Shown piece by piece: positions 7,073 to 16,095 of a stretch of DNA of 64,000 bases (position 1 is the stretch's first letter; every line of letters begins with the position of its first letter). Below the pieces are notes generated by a model. It was not told the DNA's origin, did no database searches, and worked only from the letters and a program-made list of their open reading frames with translations. The stretch lies in the NCBI GenBank assembly GCA_030539275.1, contig JAUNSK010000001.1:178932-242931 (forward strand). Reading direction: 5' to 3'. The stretch is from Oscillospiraceae bacterium (lineage in GTDB: Bacteria; Bacillota; Clostridia; Oscillospirales; Ruminococcaceae). A program made the translations under genes and the position numbers.

Positions 7073-9463
7073 TCAGATCTTTCTGACTTGTTTAACATCT
7101 CTTATAAAATCTGATACAGCACTGCCCTGAATCGGAATATTTTTCTCGAGGAAAAGATTTTTCAGAGTTTTGTTCGGAGTGTACTGATAGTTGGTTTTAA
7201 TGATCTGCCACTCGGTACCTGTATTGTCACAGAGCTTATGAAGTGCGCCTGCAAGCTCCGGATGCTCTGAAAGCACCTTTATTGTGGAGTTTAACCCGTA
7301 TGAATACTCATTTTCTGACTCGAGATAAACACGGCCTGACTCTCTGATGCAGTTTTCATCTGAGCTGTCAGCTATCAGAATATCATAATATCCGTCCTCA
7401 GCGATCCATTTGTCATGATCCATATCAAATGAAGCAAAAGCTTTTTTACCCAGTGTGAAAGAAACAGTTTTCTTTTCGCCGGGTTCAAGCCATACCTTTT
7501 CGAATGCCTTCAGTTCTTTTACAGGCTTCGGGAGCGTTGAAACAGGGTCGCTTATATAGACCTGAATTACCTGCGCGCCCTTAATACTGCCGGTATTTCT
7601 TATATCAACTGTAAATGACAGCTCGTCAGTAAAGATGTCATTTTTTATATCAAGATGAGATATTTCAAATTCAGTATATGACAGTCCATGTCCGAAGGCA
7701 TACTGAGGTCTGATTTTTTTCTTATCATAGTAACGGTATCCAACATAAATGCCTTCGCCGTAATTCACCGTGTACCCATCTCCGGGGAAGTTAAGAAATG
7801 CCGGTGTATCTTCGCAGTGTACAGGGAATGTGAGCGGAAGCTTTCCGCTTGGACACACTTTTCCTGTCATTATATCAGCCATTGCATGTCCGCCTTCCAT
7901 GCCGGGCAGGAACATGCAGAAAATACCGTCAAGAGTAGCTTCATAATCACTTGTGTCAACTGGTCCGCAGGTATTAAGGATAAGTCCGAGCATAAAACCG
8001 TTCTTCTTTTTAATGTGTGAGAGGTCTTTGAGCAGCTTGTCATCCTTTTCTGAAAGGTAAAGATCTTCTCTGTCATTGCCCTCCATACCGCTGACAACTG
8101 CAGATACGATAATATCTGAAACTGAGTTTTCTGCGATCCATTTCTCAAGTACTGAAGAGTCTGAAAAAGACTGCATATCTGCTGTAAGTACATTCTCAGC
8201 ACCCAGCTGAGCTCTCAGGCAGTCAGGGAGATCTGAGGTGCGGTTAGTTGTAATTCCTGCACTTCCGCTGCCGCAGTCAAGAATTTTTTCACGGCCGCTT
8301 CCGAAAACAGCAATTTTTCTGCCGGTGTCCGGACATACAGGGAACATTTTATTCTCATTTTTCAAAAGCACTATGCCCTCAGTGGCTGCTTTGTATGCAG
8401 CTTTTGCTGTAAGAAGAGATAACCCGGCAGTATGGACAGGCTGTTTTCTGGTATTAAGAGAATCTATAAGCTTAAGTATTCTTATTACTGCCTTATCAAG
8501 AACAGCTTCTGACAGCCGTCCTTCATTTACAGCGTCTATAACAGGCTGAGGATCCAGAGGCCCCGGCATTGCAAGATCATTTCCTGCCTCAAGTGCATTT
8601 ACAGGATCATAAACAGCACCCCAGTCAGATACAACCATCCCTTCAAATCCCCATGAATCACGCAGCAGTTCGGTCAGAAGCCAGTGATTTTCGGTACATG
8701 GGACACAGTTTATCCTGTTGTAGGCACTCATCACTGTTTTTGCTTTTCCTTCTCTTACACAAGCCTCAAATCCCGGCAGATATATCTCCATAAGTGCACG
8801 CCTGGAAATGACCTCATTTATGCCGACACGGTTTGTTTCCTGGTTGTTTGCAGCAAAGTGCTTGATGTTTGCTGCAACAGCAGATTTCTGTACTCCTTTT
8901 ACGAGTTGGGGTGCAAGGGATGCAACAAGGCACGGGTCCTCGCTGTAGCCTTCGAACAGTCTTCCGTTTCTGGGATCTCTGTGAATATTTATATTCGGAG
9001 TACCGAGGAGAATATCGACACCAAACAATTCAGCTTCTTTTCCGAGAGCTTCTCCCATTTCATATACTGTATCCCTGCTGAAGGTTGCTCCGAGGAGGAT
9101 ACCGGGCGGAAAACATGATGGTGCATATTCATCACCTGTTCTTTTCAGAAGTTCTGAATTTATATAGCTGTGCAGCTCATTATCATAACCTTCAGGTTTA
9201 TCGGTTTCATAGAAGTAATCAATAACGTCTGCAAGTGCCTGTGCACTTATATTCTGTCCGTTTGTGCCTTCACTTTTCAGAGCGTCGCAGAAGTCTGTGA
9301 ACAGCTGTTCAAAGTTTATTCCGGTACCTCCGTCAAGAAGCTGAAGGGACCTTATATCTGCATCATTTATGCAGGCAGTTGAAAAATTTGAAAAACCATT
9401 TACAAGACGTGCTTTCTGATAAAGAGTCATTTCCTCTGCAGTTTTTTCGGGGCTTTTTATCAT
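7073..9463 (-). CDS. Glycoside hydrolase family 3 beta-glucosidase/beta-xylosidase, cytoplasmic
   Basis: A 796-residue protein with the three-domain GH3 plan. The (beta/alpha)8 domain has 'NINIHRDPRNGRLFEGYSEDP', 'KHFAANNQETNR' and the nucleophile Asp in 'VVSDWGAV' (near residue 279). The alpha/beta sandwich has 'GMEGNDREDL' (near 458), the usual source of acid/base residues, and the C-terminal part has 'GHGLSYTEF' followed by a fibronectin type III-like domain. There is no signal peptide, so it likely hydrolyses imported cello- or xylo-oligosaccharides from non-reducing ends. The start has AAAGGAGTTTTAAG before it. It is divergent from the GH10 xylanase gene. Exact sugar preference cannot be read from sequence alone. 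Confidence 0.9.
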   Translation of the reverse strand: MIKSPEKTAEEMTLYQKARLVNGFSNFSTACINDADIRSLQLLDGGTGINFEQLFTDFCDALKSEGTNGQNISAQALADVIDYFYETDKPEGYDNELHSYINSELLKRTGDEYAPSCFPPGILLGATFSRDTVYEMGEALGKEAELFGVDILLGTPNINIHRDPRNGRLFEGYSEDPCLVASLAPQLVKGVQKSAVAANIKHFAANNQETNRVGINEVISRRALMEIYLPGFEACVREGKAKTVMSAYNRINCVPCTENHWLLTELLRDSWGFEGMVVSDWGAVYDPVNALEAGNDLAMPGPLDPQPVIDAVNEGRLSEAVLDKAVIRILKLIDSLNTRKQPVHTAGLSLLTAKAAYKAATEGIVLLKNENKMFPVCPDTGRKIAVFGSGREKILDCGSGSAGITTNRTSDLPDCLRAQLGAENVLTADMQSFSDSSVLEKWIAENSVSDIIVSAVVSGMEGNDREDLYLSEKDDKLLKDLSHIKKKNGFMLGLILNTCGPVDTSDYEATLDGIFCMFLPGMEGGHAMADIMTGKVCPSGKLPLTFPVHCEDTPAFLNFPGDGYTVNYGEGIYVGYRYYDKKKIRPQYAFGHGLSYTEFEISHLDIKNDIFTDELSFTVDIRNTGSIKGAQVIQVYISDPVSTLPKPVKELKAFEKVWLEPGEKKTVSFTLGKKAFASFDMDHDKWIAEDGYYDILIADSSDENCIRESGRVYLESENEYSYGLNSTIKVLSEHPELAGALHKLCDNTGTEWQIIKTNYQYTPNKTLKNLFLEKNIPIQGSAVSDFIRDVKQVRKI

Positions 9464-9938
9464 CTTAAAACTCCTTTATGATATTTGGTATATAATAAAT
9501 CAGTAAAATGTCTGAATGTCTTTGTTTATGTAATTATTGTAATCTATAAGCCGGAAAATGACAAGGAAAAGACCTGAAAAAGATTAAAATAATTTTTTTA
9601 TTATGCTCATTTTCGCAATATTTAACTGAAATCATATGAGAAATTGGGTCAGGTTTATCAATATTATAGCATAATACAACTGATTCATCAATCTTAAATA
9701 TGCTAAATGTAAATAATTACACATTTATTTAATTAAATATTTTATATATTAACTAAGAAAATGTGATGAAATTTTATTTCATTTCAGATCTATAAACTAA
9801 AAAATATATTAATATTGCATCAAATCTGTGCTATATATGCACATAAATTTAGTTGAATTGTTAAAAATATTATGCTATAATATAGAAGTCAATAAATGTA
9901 TGATGTTGGCAAAAAATATGGTGAAGGGTTTGATCGTT
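9464..9938. promoter_or_regulatory. Divergent control region between GH3 and GH10 genes
   Basis: An AT-rich non-coding region of about 475 bp. It carries a good promoter for the xylanase gene (listed separately). On the minus strand a TATTATATA stretch at about 9487-9496 lies close to the GH3 start. No clear operator palindrome was found. Confidence 0.5.
9853..9881 (+). promoter_or_regulatory. Sigma-A promoter for GH10 xylanase gene
   Basis: TTGAAT at 9853-9858 and TATAAT at 9876-9881 with a 17-nt spacer; the -10 is extended (TATGCTATAAT). The transcript would begin near 9888, about 50 nt before the chosen ATG. Confidence 0.7.
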
Positions 9939-12311
9939 ATGAATAAGAAAAAAATTTGTGCGGTCATAACATCTGCGGTATTATCTGTCGGAATGATATC
10001 TGCAGCACCCGTCGGGAGTATTCTCAAGGCCAATGCACTGCTTGTCAGTGACAGCTTTGAGATCAACTACGACGGATGGACTAACTGCGGTGACCAGACA
10101 CTTGTAGAAGCTGTAAATGATGTAAGCTTCAACAGCACAAGAAGTATGCATGTCAGCCGGCGTACCGGAAGGGAGGACGGTGCGAGTTCAGAAAAAAGTT
10201 TCTATATCGATGCAGGCAAAAGCTACAGATTCAGTGCGCAGGTATTTCAGAAGCAGGCAGAGTGTGAAACATTCATGCTGTCTATGCAGTACCTTCCGTC
10301 AGATTCAGACACATATGTGACAAAGACTTTTGCTTCAAAGAAAGCTGACCGGGGAGAGTGGACTCAGTTAAGCGGTAAATTCAAGGCACCGGAAGGCGCG
10401 TCACAGCTTGTATTGAAAATTACAACCGATTCAACAAATGATTTTTACTTTGATGATTTTAAAATCACAGGAAATCGGTCCGGACCGGCAGCTGCCGGTG
10501 CAGCTGATGTGGGGCTTAAGGATATATATGCAAATTATTTCAGGATAGGTTCAGTACCTGACGGTAATGCAGTAAAACAATCTCCGTTTACAGCCATGAT
10601 CCTTAAGGAGTATAACAGTATTACATGTAAATATGAACTTAAACCTGATGCTACAATGGATAAGGCTGCAAGCAGCGGAACAAATGTAGCTGTTTCTCTG
10701 TCTCATGCGGCAAGTCTTCTCAACTTCTGTGCTCAGAACAATATCGGAGTCAGAGGAAATACGCTTGTATGGCATACACAGACTCCTGAATGGTTTTTTA
10801 AGGAAAATTTTGATTTCAGCGGAAGCTGGGTATCAGAAGAAGTTATGGATGCACGTATGGAAAGCTATATCAGAAATATGTTCACTGAGATCCGCAAACA
10901 GTATCCAACGCTTGATCTTTATGCCTACGACGTCTGCAACGAATGTGTAAGCGAGGATTCAGAACGTATTATGAATAACGGAGGTGCCAGGGAGCCGGGA
11001 TTCGGAAGCGGTAAATCACCATGGGTCAGGATTTACGGCAGCAATAAGTTTGTTGAAAAGGCATTTGCCTATGCAAAAAAATATGCACCTGACACATGTT
11101 CACTGTTCTATAATGACTACAACGAGTACTGGGATGTAAAGAGAGACTGCATAGCTGCGATGTGTGAATCACTTTATAAAAAAGGTCTTCTTGACGGTAT
11201 AGGAATGCAGTCACATACCGATGCACAGATAGAAGGTTTTACGGGTGTAAGCAATTATACTGCGGCTATAAAGAAGTTTGCAGCTATCGGCTGTCAGGTT
11301 CAGATAACAGAGCTTGAAGTAAGCACAGAGCGTGGACAGTATGCATCAACTCAGGCAGATAAGTACAAGGCTGTTTTCAAGGCAGCTATAGATATTAACA
11401 AGACATCTGCAAAAGGCAGGGTAACGGCTGTATGTGTAATGGGTCCAAATGATCCGAATATGTGGATAGACAGCTATAACGATCCTCTGCTCTTTGATAA
11501 GTACAACAAGCCGAAGGATGCCTATTACGCAGTAGCAGGACTTATTCCTGAATATGAATGGAAAATCAAGGATCCCCCGGCAACTGGTACTCATAATCCG
11601 GATGAACCTGATGAGAACGGATATTATTTTCATGATGATTTCGAGTCATCAGAGGGCTTTTGGTTACCAAAAGGTTCTGCAGAACTCAGTATTACAAATA
11701 ATAAGGCATATGCCGGTTCTTATTCTCTTTATGCTTCATCAAGAACCGATACATGGAACGGTGTTATGAGACCGCTGAGTCCCTTAGTCTTCAAGCCGGG
11801 CAGCAAATACAGCTTCAGCGCAGATGTTGCATATGACTATGGAAACCCGTCCGAGACATTTATTATGACTCTTCAGTATACTGATGAAAGCGGTGAGACA
11901 CAGTATGAAAAAATGGATACAAAATCAGCTGTGAAGGGTGAATTTGTCCAGCTCAGTGCACCTGATTTTCTTATACCTGAGGGAGCATCTGATGCTGCTA
12001 TTGTTATCGAAACTACAGAAACCCTTGTAGATTTCTTTGTTGATGAAGCAATCGGTGCGGTATCAGGAACTGAGATAAGCGGACCGGATCAAACAAAGAT
12101 CATCCGCGGCGATATAAACTGTGACGGCAGGATAAATATTATTGACTTTATACTTATAAAAGCAGGACTTCTGGATAAGTTTAACAGCACTGCTGCACAG
12201 ACAGCTGCAGATGTAGACCGGAACGGTTCAGTAACCTCAGCAGATATATTAATGCTTGCGCAGTATCTTCTCGGACTGAGAACCGGTTCCTTTCCACAAC
12301 CGGTGACATAG
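9939..12311 (+). CDS. Secreted dockerin xylanase, CBM22-GH10-CBM22-dockerin
   Basis: A 790-residue protein. I take ATG 9939 (MNKKKICAV...), after GAAGGG, because it opens a signal peptide (~1-33); upstream in-frame Met codons lie at and after the promoter. CBM22-like module ~35-170 ends in 'NDFYFDDFKITG'. The GH10 barrel (~190-535) has 'VRGNTLVWHTQTPEWF', the acid/base Glu in 'YDVCNE' (near 330) and the nucleophile Glu in 'QITELEVST' (near 456). A second CBM22-like module covers ~560-710 and a type I-like dockerin ~720-784 with two Ca-loop repeats ('DINCDGRINIID', 'DVDRNGSVTSAD'). It should cleave beta-1,4-xylan as part of a cellulosome. The usual 'DVVNE' reads 'DVCNE', with the catalytic Glu kept. 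Confidence 0.93.
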   Translation: MNKKKICAVITSAVLSVGMISAAPVGSILKANALLVSDSFEINYDGWTNCGDQTLVEAVNDVSFNSTRSMHVSRRTGREDGASSEKSFYIDAGKSYRFSAQVFQKQAECETFMLSMQYLPSDSDTYVTKTFASKKADRGEWTQLSGKFKAPEGASQLVLKITTDSTNDFYFDDFKITGNRSGPAAAGAADVGLKDIYANYFRIGSVPDGNAVKQSPFTAMILKEYNSITCKYELKPDATMDKAASSGTNVAVSLSHAASLLNFCAQNNIGVRGNTLVWHTQTPEWFFKENFDFSGSWVSEEVMDARMESYIRNMFTEIRKQYPTLDLYAYDVCNECVSEDSERIMNNGGAREPGFGSGKSPWVRIYGSNKFVEKAFAYAKKYAPDTCSLFYNDYNEYWDVKRDCIAAMCESLYKKGLLDGIGMQSHTDAQIEGFTGVSNYTAAIKKFAAIGCQVQITELEVSTERGQYASTQADKYKAVFKAAIDINKTSAKGRVTAVCVMGPNDPNMWIDSYNDPLLFDKYNKPKDAYYAVAGLIPEYEWKIKDPPATGTHNPDEPDENGYYFHDDFESSEGFWLPKGSAELSITNNKAYAGSYSLYASSRTDTWNGVMRPLSPLVFKPGSKYSFSADVAYDYGNPSETFIMTLQYTDESGETQYEKMDTKSAVKGEFVQLSAPDFLIPEGASDAAIVIETTETLVDFFVDEAIGAVSGTEISGPDQTKIIRGDINCDGRINIIDFILIKAGLLDKFNSTAAQTAADVDRNGSVTSADILMLAQYLLGLRTGSFPQPVT

Positions 12312-12417
12312 AATAATTCAATGAAATTTTAATGACCTATAAACTTCATAGAAAGTATATCATTAATGACAAAATACCACTTTTACCAGAAAAAACAATA
12401 ATATTTAAGCTATACAA

Positions 12418-12455
12418 TATGAGTTATACCAGTCTTTTACGGATAACTCATTCTT
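12418..12455 (+). terminator. Probable terminator after GH10 gene
   Basis: The ATGAGTTAT arm pairs with ATAACTCAT across a 15-nt loop, followed by TCTT. It lies between the GH10 stop and the GH9 ribosome site, so it may act as a partial terminator or a leader hairpin for GH9. Confidence 0.5.
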
Positions 12456-12474
12456 AAAGAAGGGTGAAGAAAAA

Positions 12475-15075
12475 ATGAAACATTTTAAACGTTTACTGGC
12501 AATTTTGATGAGTGTATCCATGACTGCCGGTGCCGCAGTCCAGAGTGTAGGTGCAACGGCCGGTGAAAAACCGCCGGAGATCTTCGAAGATGAAATTGTG
12601 TTCCCTGATCCTGATTCATTCAGTTATGATGACGTTGAGGTAAACTTTGCAAAGGCACTTCAGTATGTACTTTATTTCTATGATGCCAATAAGTGCGGAC
12701 GTGATACGGATCCTGATACAGGAGAGAAACTCAAACAGCTTGAGTGGCGCGGTGACTGTCATCTGGAAGATTACAACATTCCGCTGAAGCCTGTATCCGA
12801 AGAGGGTGCAGATGCAAAATTCGGTACAAATCTCTCACAGGAATTCATTGATAAGTACAGGGATATCCTTGATCCTGAAGGTGACGGATATATCGACTGC
12901 GGCGGCGGAATGCACGATGCAGGTGACCATGTAAAGTTCGGCCTTCCGGGATCATATGCAGCTTCAACACTTGGCTGGGGCTATTATGAATTCAGGGATG
13001 CATATGTTGATACAGGTACTCAGGAACATATTGAAGATATACTTCACTGGTTCAACGACTTCTATATGAAGGGTACATATCTTGATGAAGACGGAAAGGT
13101 TATCGCATTCTGCTACCAGGTCGGCGAAGGAAACAACGACCATAACTACTGGTGTCCTCCGGAACTTCAGGATTCAAAGTCACTTCTTAACTTTGCAAGA
13201 CCGGCATATTTTGCAACAACTGAATCACCCGCTTCAGATATGTGTGCCGGAACATCAGCTTCACTTGCGATAAACTATCTTAACTTTAAGGACACAGAGC
13301 CTGAATATGCCGAGGAAAGTCTTAAGAAGGCTATAGCACTTTATGATTTTGCTGTTGAGACACATAAAGAGGCAGATGACAGCAATAAGGTCCTGAGCCT
13401 TGGATATGACGGTGGATTTTACAATTCAAGCTATGATTACGATGAACTTGCATGGGCTGCTGTATGGCTTAACATCTGTACAGGTGAGCAGCATTATATA
13501 GACGATATCGTATCTGTTGATACCTCAGAAATGACTGAGACAGGCGGTTACAAGTATACAGGATACATCAAGAGGATCATTGAAACAACCGGAAGCACCT
13601 GGCAGAATATCTGGGTACACTGCTGGGATACAGTATGGGGCGGAGTTTTTGCTAAGCTTGCACCTATTACAAACAACGAACGTGACTGGTTTATTTTCAG
13701 ATGGAATCTTGAATTCTGGTCAGGCGAACCTCATCTGAAGACAGCTGGTCTTGCAGATGAGATATGGAACATGGATTATCAGCATATCAAGGAAATCGAT
13801 GAAAGTGATAAGACATATCTTAAGAAAACACCGGCCGGTTTCTCAATGCTTAACGAATATGGTTCAGCCCGTTATAATACCGCAGCAGGTCTGTGTGCAA
13901 TGGTTTACAGAAAAGAAACTGCAAAGTTTGATGAAGAATATGAAGGATTTACAGACTGGGCAGAAAATCAGATGGAATACATAATGGGTAAAAACCCGAT
14001 GAACCGTCCGTATATCGTAGGTTATTCACCAACCGCTGCATCCCATCCTCATCACCGTGCAGCACACGGTTCATCAACATTCAGCATGGATGATCCTATC
14101 GATCAGTCACATACACTCTGGGGCGCACTCGTTGGCGGTCCTGATGCAAAAGACTGGCACAGGGATATAACAAAGGACTATGTATACAACGAGGTTGCAG
14201 TTGACTACAACGCAGGAATAGTAGGAGATCTTGCCGGACTTTATCACTACTACGGAACAGATAAAATGCAGCCTGAAGAGAACTTCCCTCCTAAGGAAGA
14301 AGAGGGTGACCGTTACTGGATAGAGGGACTTATCAATCAGGAAAATATTGAAAGAACACAGTTCTCTGTAAAAGTACATTATGAATCCAAACTTCCGCCT
14401 AAGTATCTGACACAGAGTCTCAAGGCACGTTACTACTTTGATATAAGCGAACTTATTCCTAAGGGTCAGTCCATTAAAGATGTCAAGGTTGAGGTCTACT
14501 ACGATGAAGTTCAGTCAACTACAGACATGAAACAGTCGGCAAAGGTATCACAGCCTATTCATTATAAGGATAATATCTACTATGTTGAAATGGACTGGAC
14601 AAATACATTATGGCGAGGTTCGAGAGTACTTCAGGTCGGAATTATAGTAGGCCAGGATGAGAACTATGAAAGCAACTGGGATCCTACAAATGACTACAGT
14701 CGTAATGCTCTTGTCCTCAGCGATGATTTCGGTGAGACACAGGATATCCCGCTTTATTTTGAAGATGAACTTGTTTATGGTCATCCTCCTGTAGAAGAAG
14801 GCGAATCCTCAGTAACTACTACAACAACTGCTAAAACTACTACTACAGCACCAAATGAAGAGTACATATATGGTGATATTGATCTCAACGGAGTAGTCGA
14901 AATGACTGATCTTACAGCTCTGAGCCAGTACCTTATGGGTGATATCAAGATTGAAGGAAAAGCTCTTAAACAGGCAGATACAAACGGAGACGGCAATGTT
15001 GACATCGCTGATCTCTCAACACTTAAACAGTACATTCTGAAAGAACCGGTAACGCTCGGACCTCAGAAAAAATAA
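12475..15075 (+). CDS. Secreted dockerin endoglucanase, GH9-CBM3c-dockerin
   Basis: An 866-residue protein with a signal peptide (~1-30) and an AAGAAGGGTGAAG ribosome site. The GH9 domain spans ~60-600: 'GGGMHDAGDHVKFGLPG' carries the base Asp pair (near 144-150), 'HPHHRAAHG' the conserved His (near 523) and 'YNEVAVDYNAG' the acid Glu (near 572). Residues ~612-765 resemble CBM3c ('GSRVLQVGIIVGQ', 'NWDPTNDYS'), the module that feeds cellulose chains into GH9 sites and makes the enzyme processive. A Thr-rich linker precedes a C-terminal dockerin (~800-866; 'DIDLNGVVEMTD', 'DTNGDGNVDIAD'). The enzyme cleaves beta-1,4-glucan outside the cell, probably on a scaffoldin. It lies 163 bp downstream of the GH10 gene. 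Confidence 0.94.
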   Translation: MKHFKRLLAILMSVSMTAGAAVQSVGATAGEKPPEIFEDEIVFPDPDSFSYDDVEVNFAKALQYVLYFYDANKCGRDTDPDTGEKLKQLEWRGDCHLEDYNIPLKPVSEEGADAKFGTNLSQEFIDKYRDILDPEGDGYIDCGGGMHDAGDHVKFGLPGSYAASTLGWGYYEFRDAYVDTGTQEHIEDILHWFNDFYMKGTYLDEDGKVIAFCYQVGEGNNDHNYWCPPELQDSKSLLNFARPAYFATTESPASDMCAGTSASLAINYLNFKDTEPEYAEESLKKAIALYDFAVETHKEADDSNKVLSLGYDGGFYNSSYDYDELAWAAVWLNICTGEQHYIDDIVSVDTSEMTETGGYKYTGYIKRIIETTGSTWQNIWVHCWDTVWGGVFAKLAPITNNERDWFIFRWNLEFWSGEPHLKTAGLADEIWNMDYQHIKEIDESDKTYLKKTPAGFSMLNEYGSARYNTAAGLCAMVYRKETAKFDEEYEGFTDWAENQMEYIMGKNPMNRPYIVGYSPTAASHPHHRAAHGSSTFSMDDPIDQSHTLWGALVGGPDAKDWHRDITKDYVYNEVAVDYNAGIVGDLAGLYHYYGTDKMQPEENFPPKEEEGDRYWIEGLINQENIERTQFSVKVHYESKLPPKYLTQSLKARYYFDISELIPKGQSIKDVKVEVYYDEVQSTTDMKQSAKVSQPIHYKDNIYYVEMDWTNTLWRGSRVLQVGIIVGQDENYESNWDPTNDYSRNALVLSDDFGETQDIPLYFEDELVYGHPPVEEGESSVTTTTTAKTTTTAPNEEYIYGDIDLNGVVEMTDLTALSQYLMGDIKIEGKALKQADTNGDGNVDIADLSTLKQYILKEPVTLGPQKK

Positions 15076-15149
15076 CTGTAACAAAATTATTTTAGATTTA
15101 AGAGCTATAGTTTCAGTTATAAGCGCATTACTTAAACAGTAAAAATATC

Positions 15150-15190
15150 AGCAGACACTGCGACATTTTGTCCGGTGTCTGCTTTTTTTG
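15150..15190 (+). terminator. Rho-independent terminator after GH9 gene
   Basis: AGCAGACAC pairs with GTGTCTGCT (16-nt loop) and is followed by seven T. It closes the GH10-GH9 pair. Confidence 0.85.
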
Positions 15191-15220
15191 TGTATTTGAT
15201 TCTTTTGCATATTGAGACAG

Positions 15221-15352
15221 ATGGAATGTGAAAGATTATTGGTCATTATGTATACAAAAGTCGGAAAATGTATTGAAATAACTGGAGAGATGTGGTATGA
15301 TGAGGATGGTATATTTTATGAAAAAATTAAGCGTTATTACTATGACCGATAA
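15221..15352 (+). CDS. Possible 43-residue ORF, gene fragment or small protein
   Basis: ATG at 15221 opens a 43-codon frame ending at 15350-15352. Residues include 'VGKCIEITGEMWYDEDGIFYEKIKRYYYDR', whose composition looks like real coding sequence (alternating Tyr/Lys/Glu, no low-complexity bias). There is no convincing ribosome site and I do not recognise a family. It may be the remnant of a decayed gene in the 15.2-20.6 kb accessory region, or chance. Confidence 0.25.
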   Translation: MECERLLVIMYTKVGKCIEITGEMWYDEDGIFYEKIKRYYYDR

Positions 15353-15392
15353 ATATGACAGATCTGATAATAATTAAACCCGGAGGTAAAGT

Positions 15393-16022
15393 ATGGAATT
15401 TTACGACGTAATAAACTCAAGACGAACAATAAGAGATTTCAAACAGGCAGATATAGACGATGAGATAATTAAAAAGATCATTTCTGCAGGAATGAAAGCG
15501 CCTACTAACGACCATATGAGGGACTGGCACTTTATTGTTATAAAGGACAGAAATGTTGTCACAAAGCTTATTGGAAAGATACCGGAGAAGGTGTCAAAGG
15601 AAGCAATTGAAGCCGTACTCCGTGACTGGGGTCTGAATGATACATGTCAGCAGAATCTTTATAAGGATGCTATCCCGAAGCAGTACCGGATGTTTTACGA
15701 TGCGTCATGTGTGATAGTGCCTGTGTTCAGACAGAAAACAGATATACTTCATCCGGAGAACCTGTCTCATTTAAATGGATTTGCGTCTATCTGGTGCTGT
15801 ATTGAAAATATGTTCCTGGCTGCGACTGCAGAAGGGTATGCATGTACTCTGAGGATCCCTCTGGGGAACGAAGGCGAGTGGGCGAGAGAGGTCCTGAAGT
15901 TCCCGGATGATTATCTGATGCCTTGTTTTATTGCTGTCGGTAAGAAGAAGGATGGGTGCAGGGAGATAGAGCAGAAGGAGATTTGTGTGGAGGAGAGGAT
16001 TCATAATAATACCTGGCAGTAA
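15393..16022 (+). CDS. Nitroreductase-family FMN oxidoreductase
   Basis: A 209-residue protein after a GGAGGTAAAG ribosome site. The N-terminus 'FYDVINSRRTIRDFKQADIDDEIIKKIISAGMKAPTNDHMRDWHFIVI' is the standard FMN-binding start of the nitroreductase fold (the 'RRTIRDF' and 'APT...W.F' positions contact FMN). The C-terminal half contains 'NMFLAATAEGYACTLRIPLGNE' and 'PCFIAVGKKK', also typical. These dimeric flavoproteins reduce nitro compounds, quinones or similar acceptors with NAD(P)H; the natural substrate cannot be told. The gene stands alone with no terminator after it. Confidence 0.88.
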   Translation: MEFYDVINSRRTIRDFKQADIDDEIIKKIISAGMKAPTNDHMRDWHFIVIKDRNVVTKLIGKIPEKVSKEAIEAVLRDWGLNDTCQQNLYKDAIPKQYRMFYDASCVIVPVFRQKTDILHPENLSHLNGFASIWCCIENMFLAATAEGYACTLRIPLGNEGEWAREVLKFPDDYLMPCFIAVGKKKDGCREIEQKEICVEERIHNNTWQ

Positions 16023-16095
16023 GTAATCCCTGACTTTTAAAGTACTGGTTAAATGTTGTTACAGTCAATTAATAAACAATGTGAGAGTGATAAAG

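Noticed and set aside
7688-9382. Several plus-strand ORFs opposite the GH3 gene
   Set aside because: They are shadows of the GH3 coding frame without ribosome sites or families.
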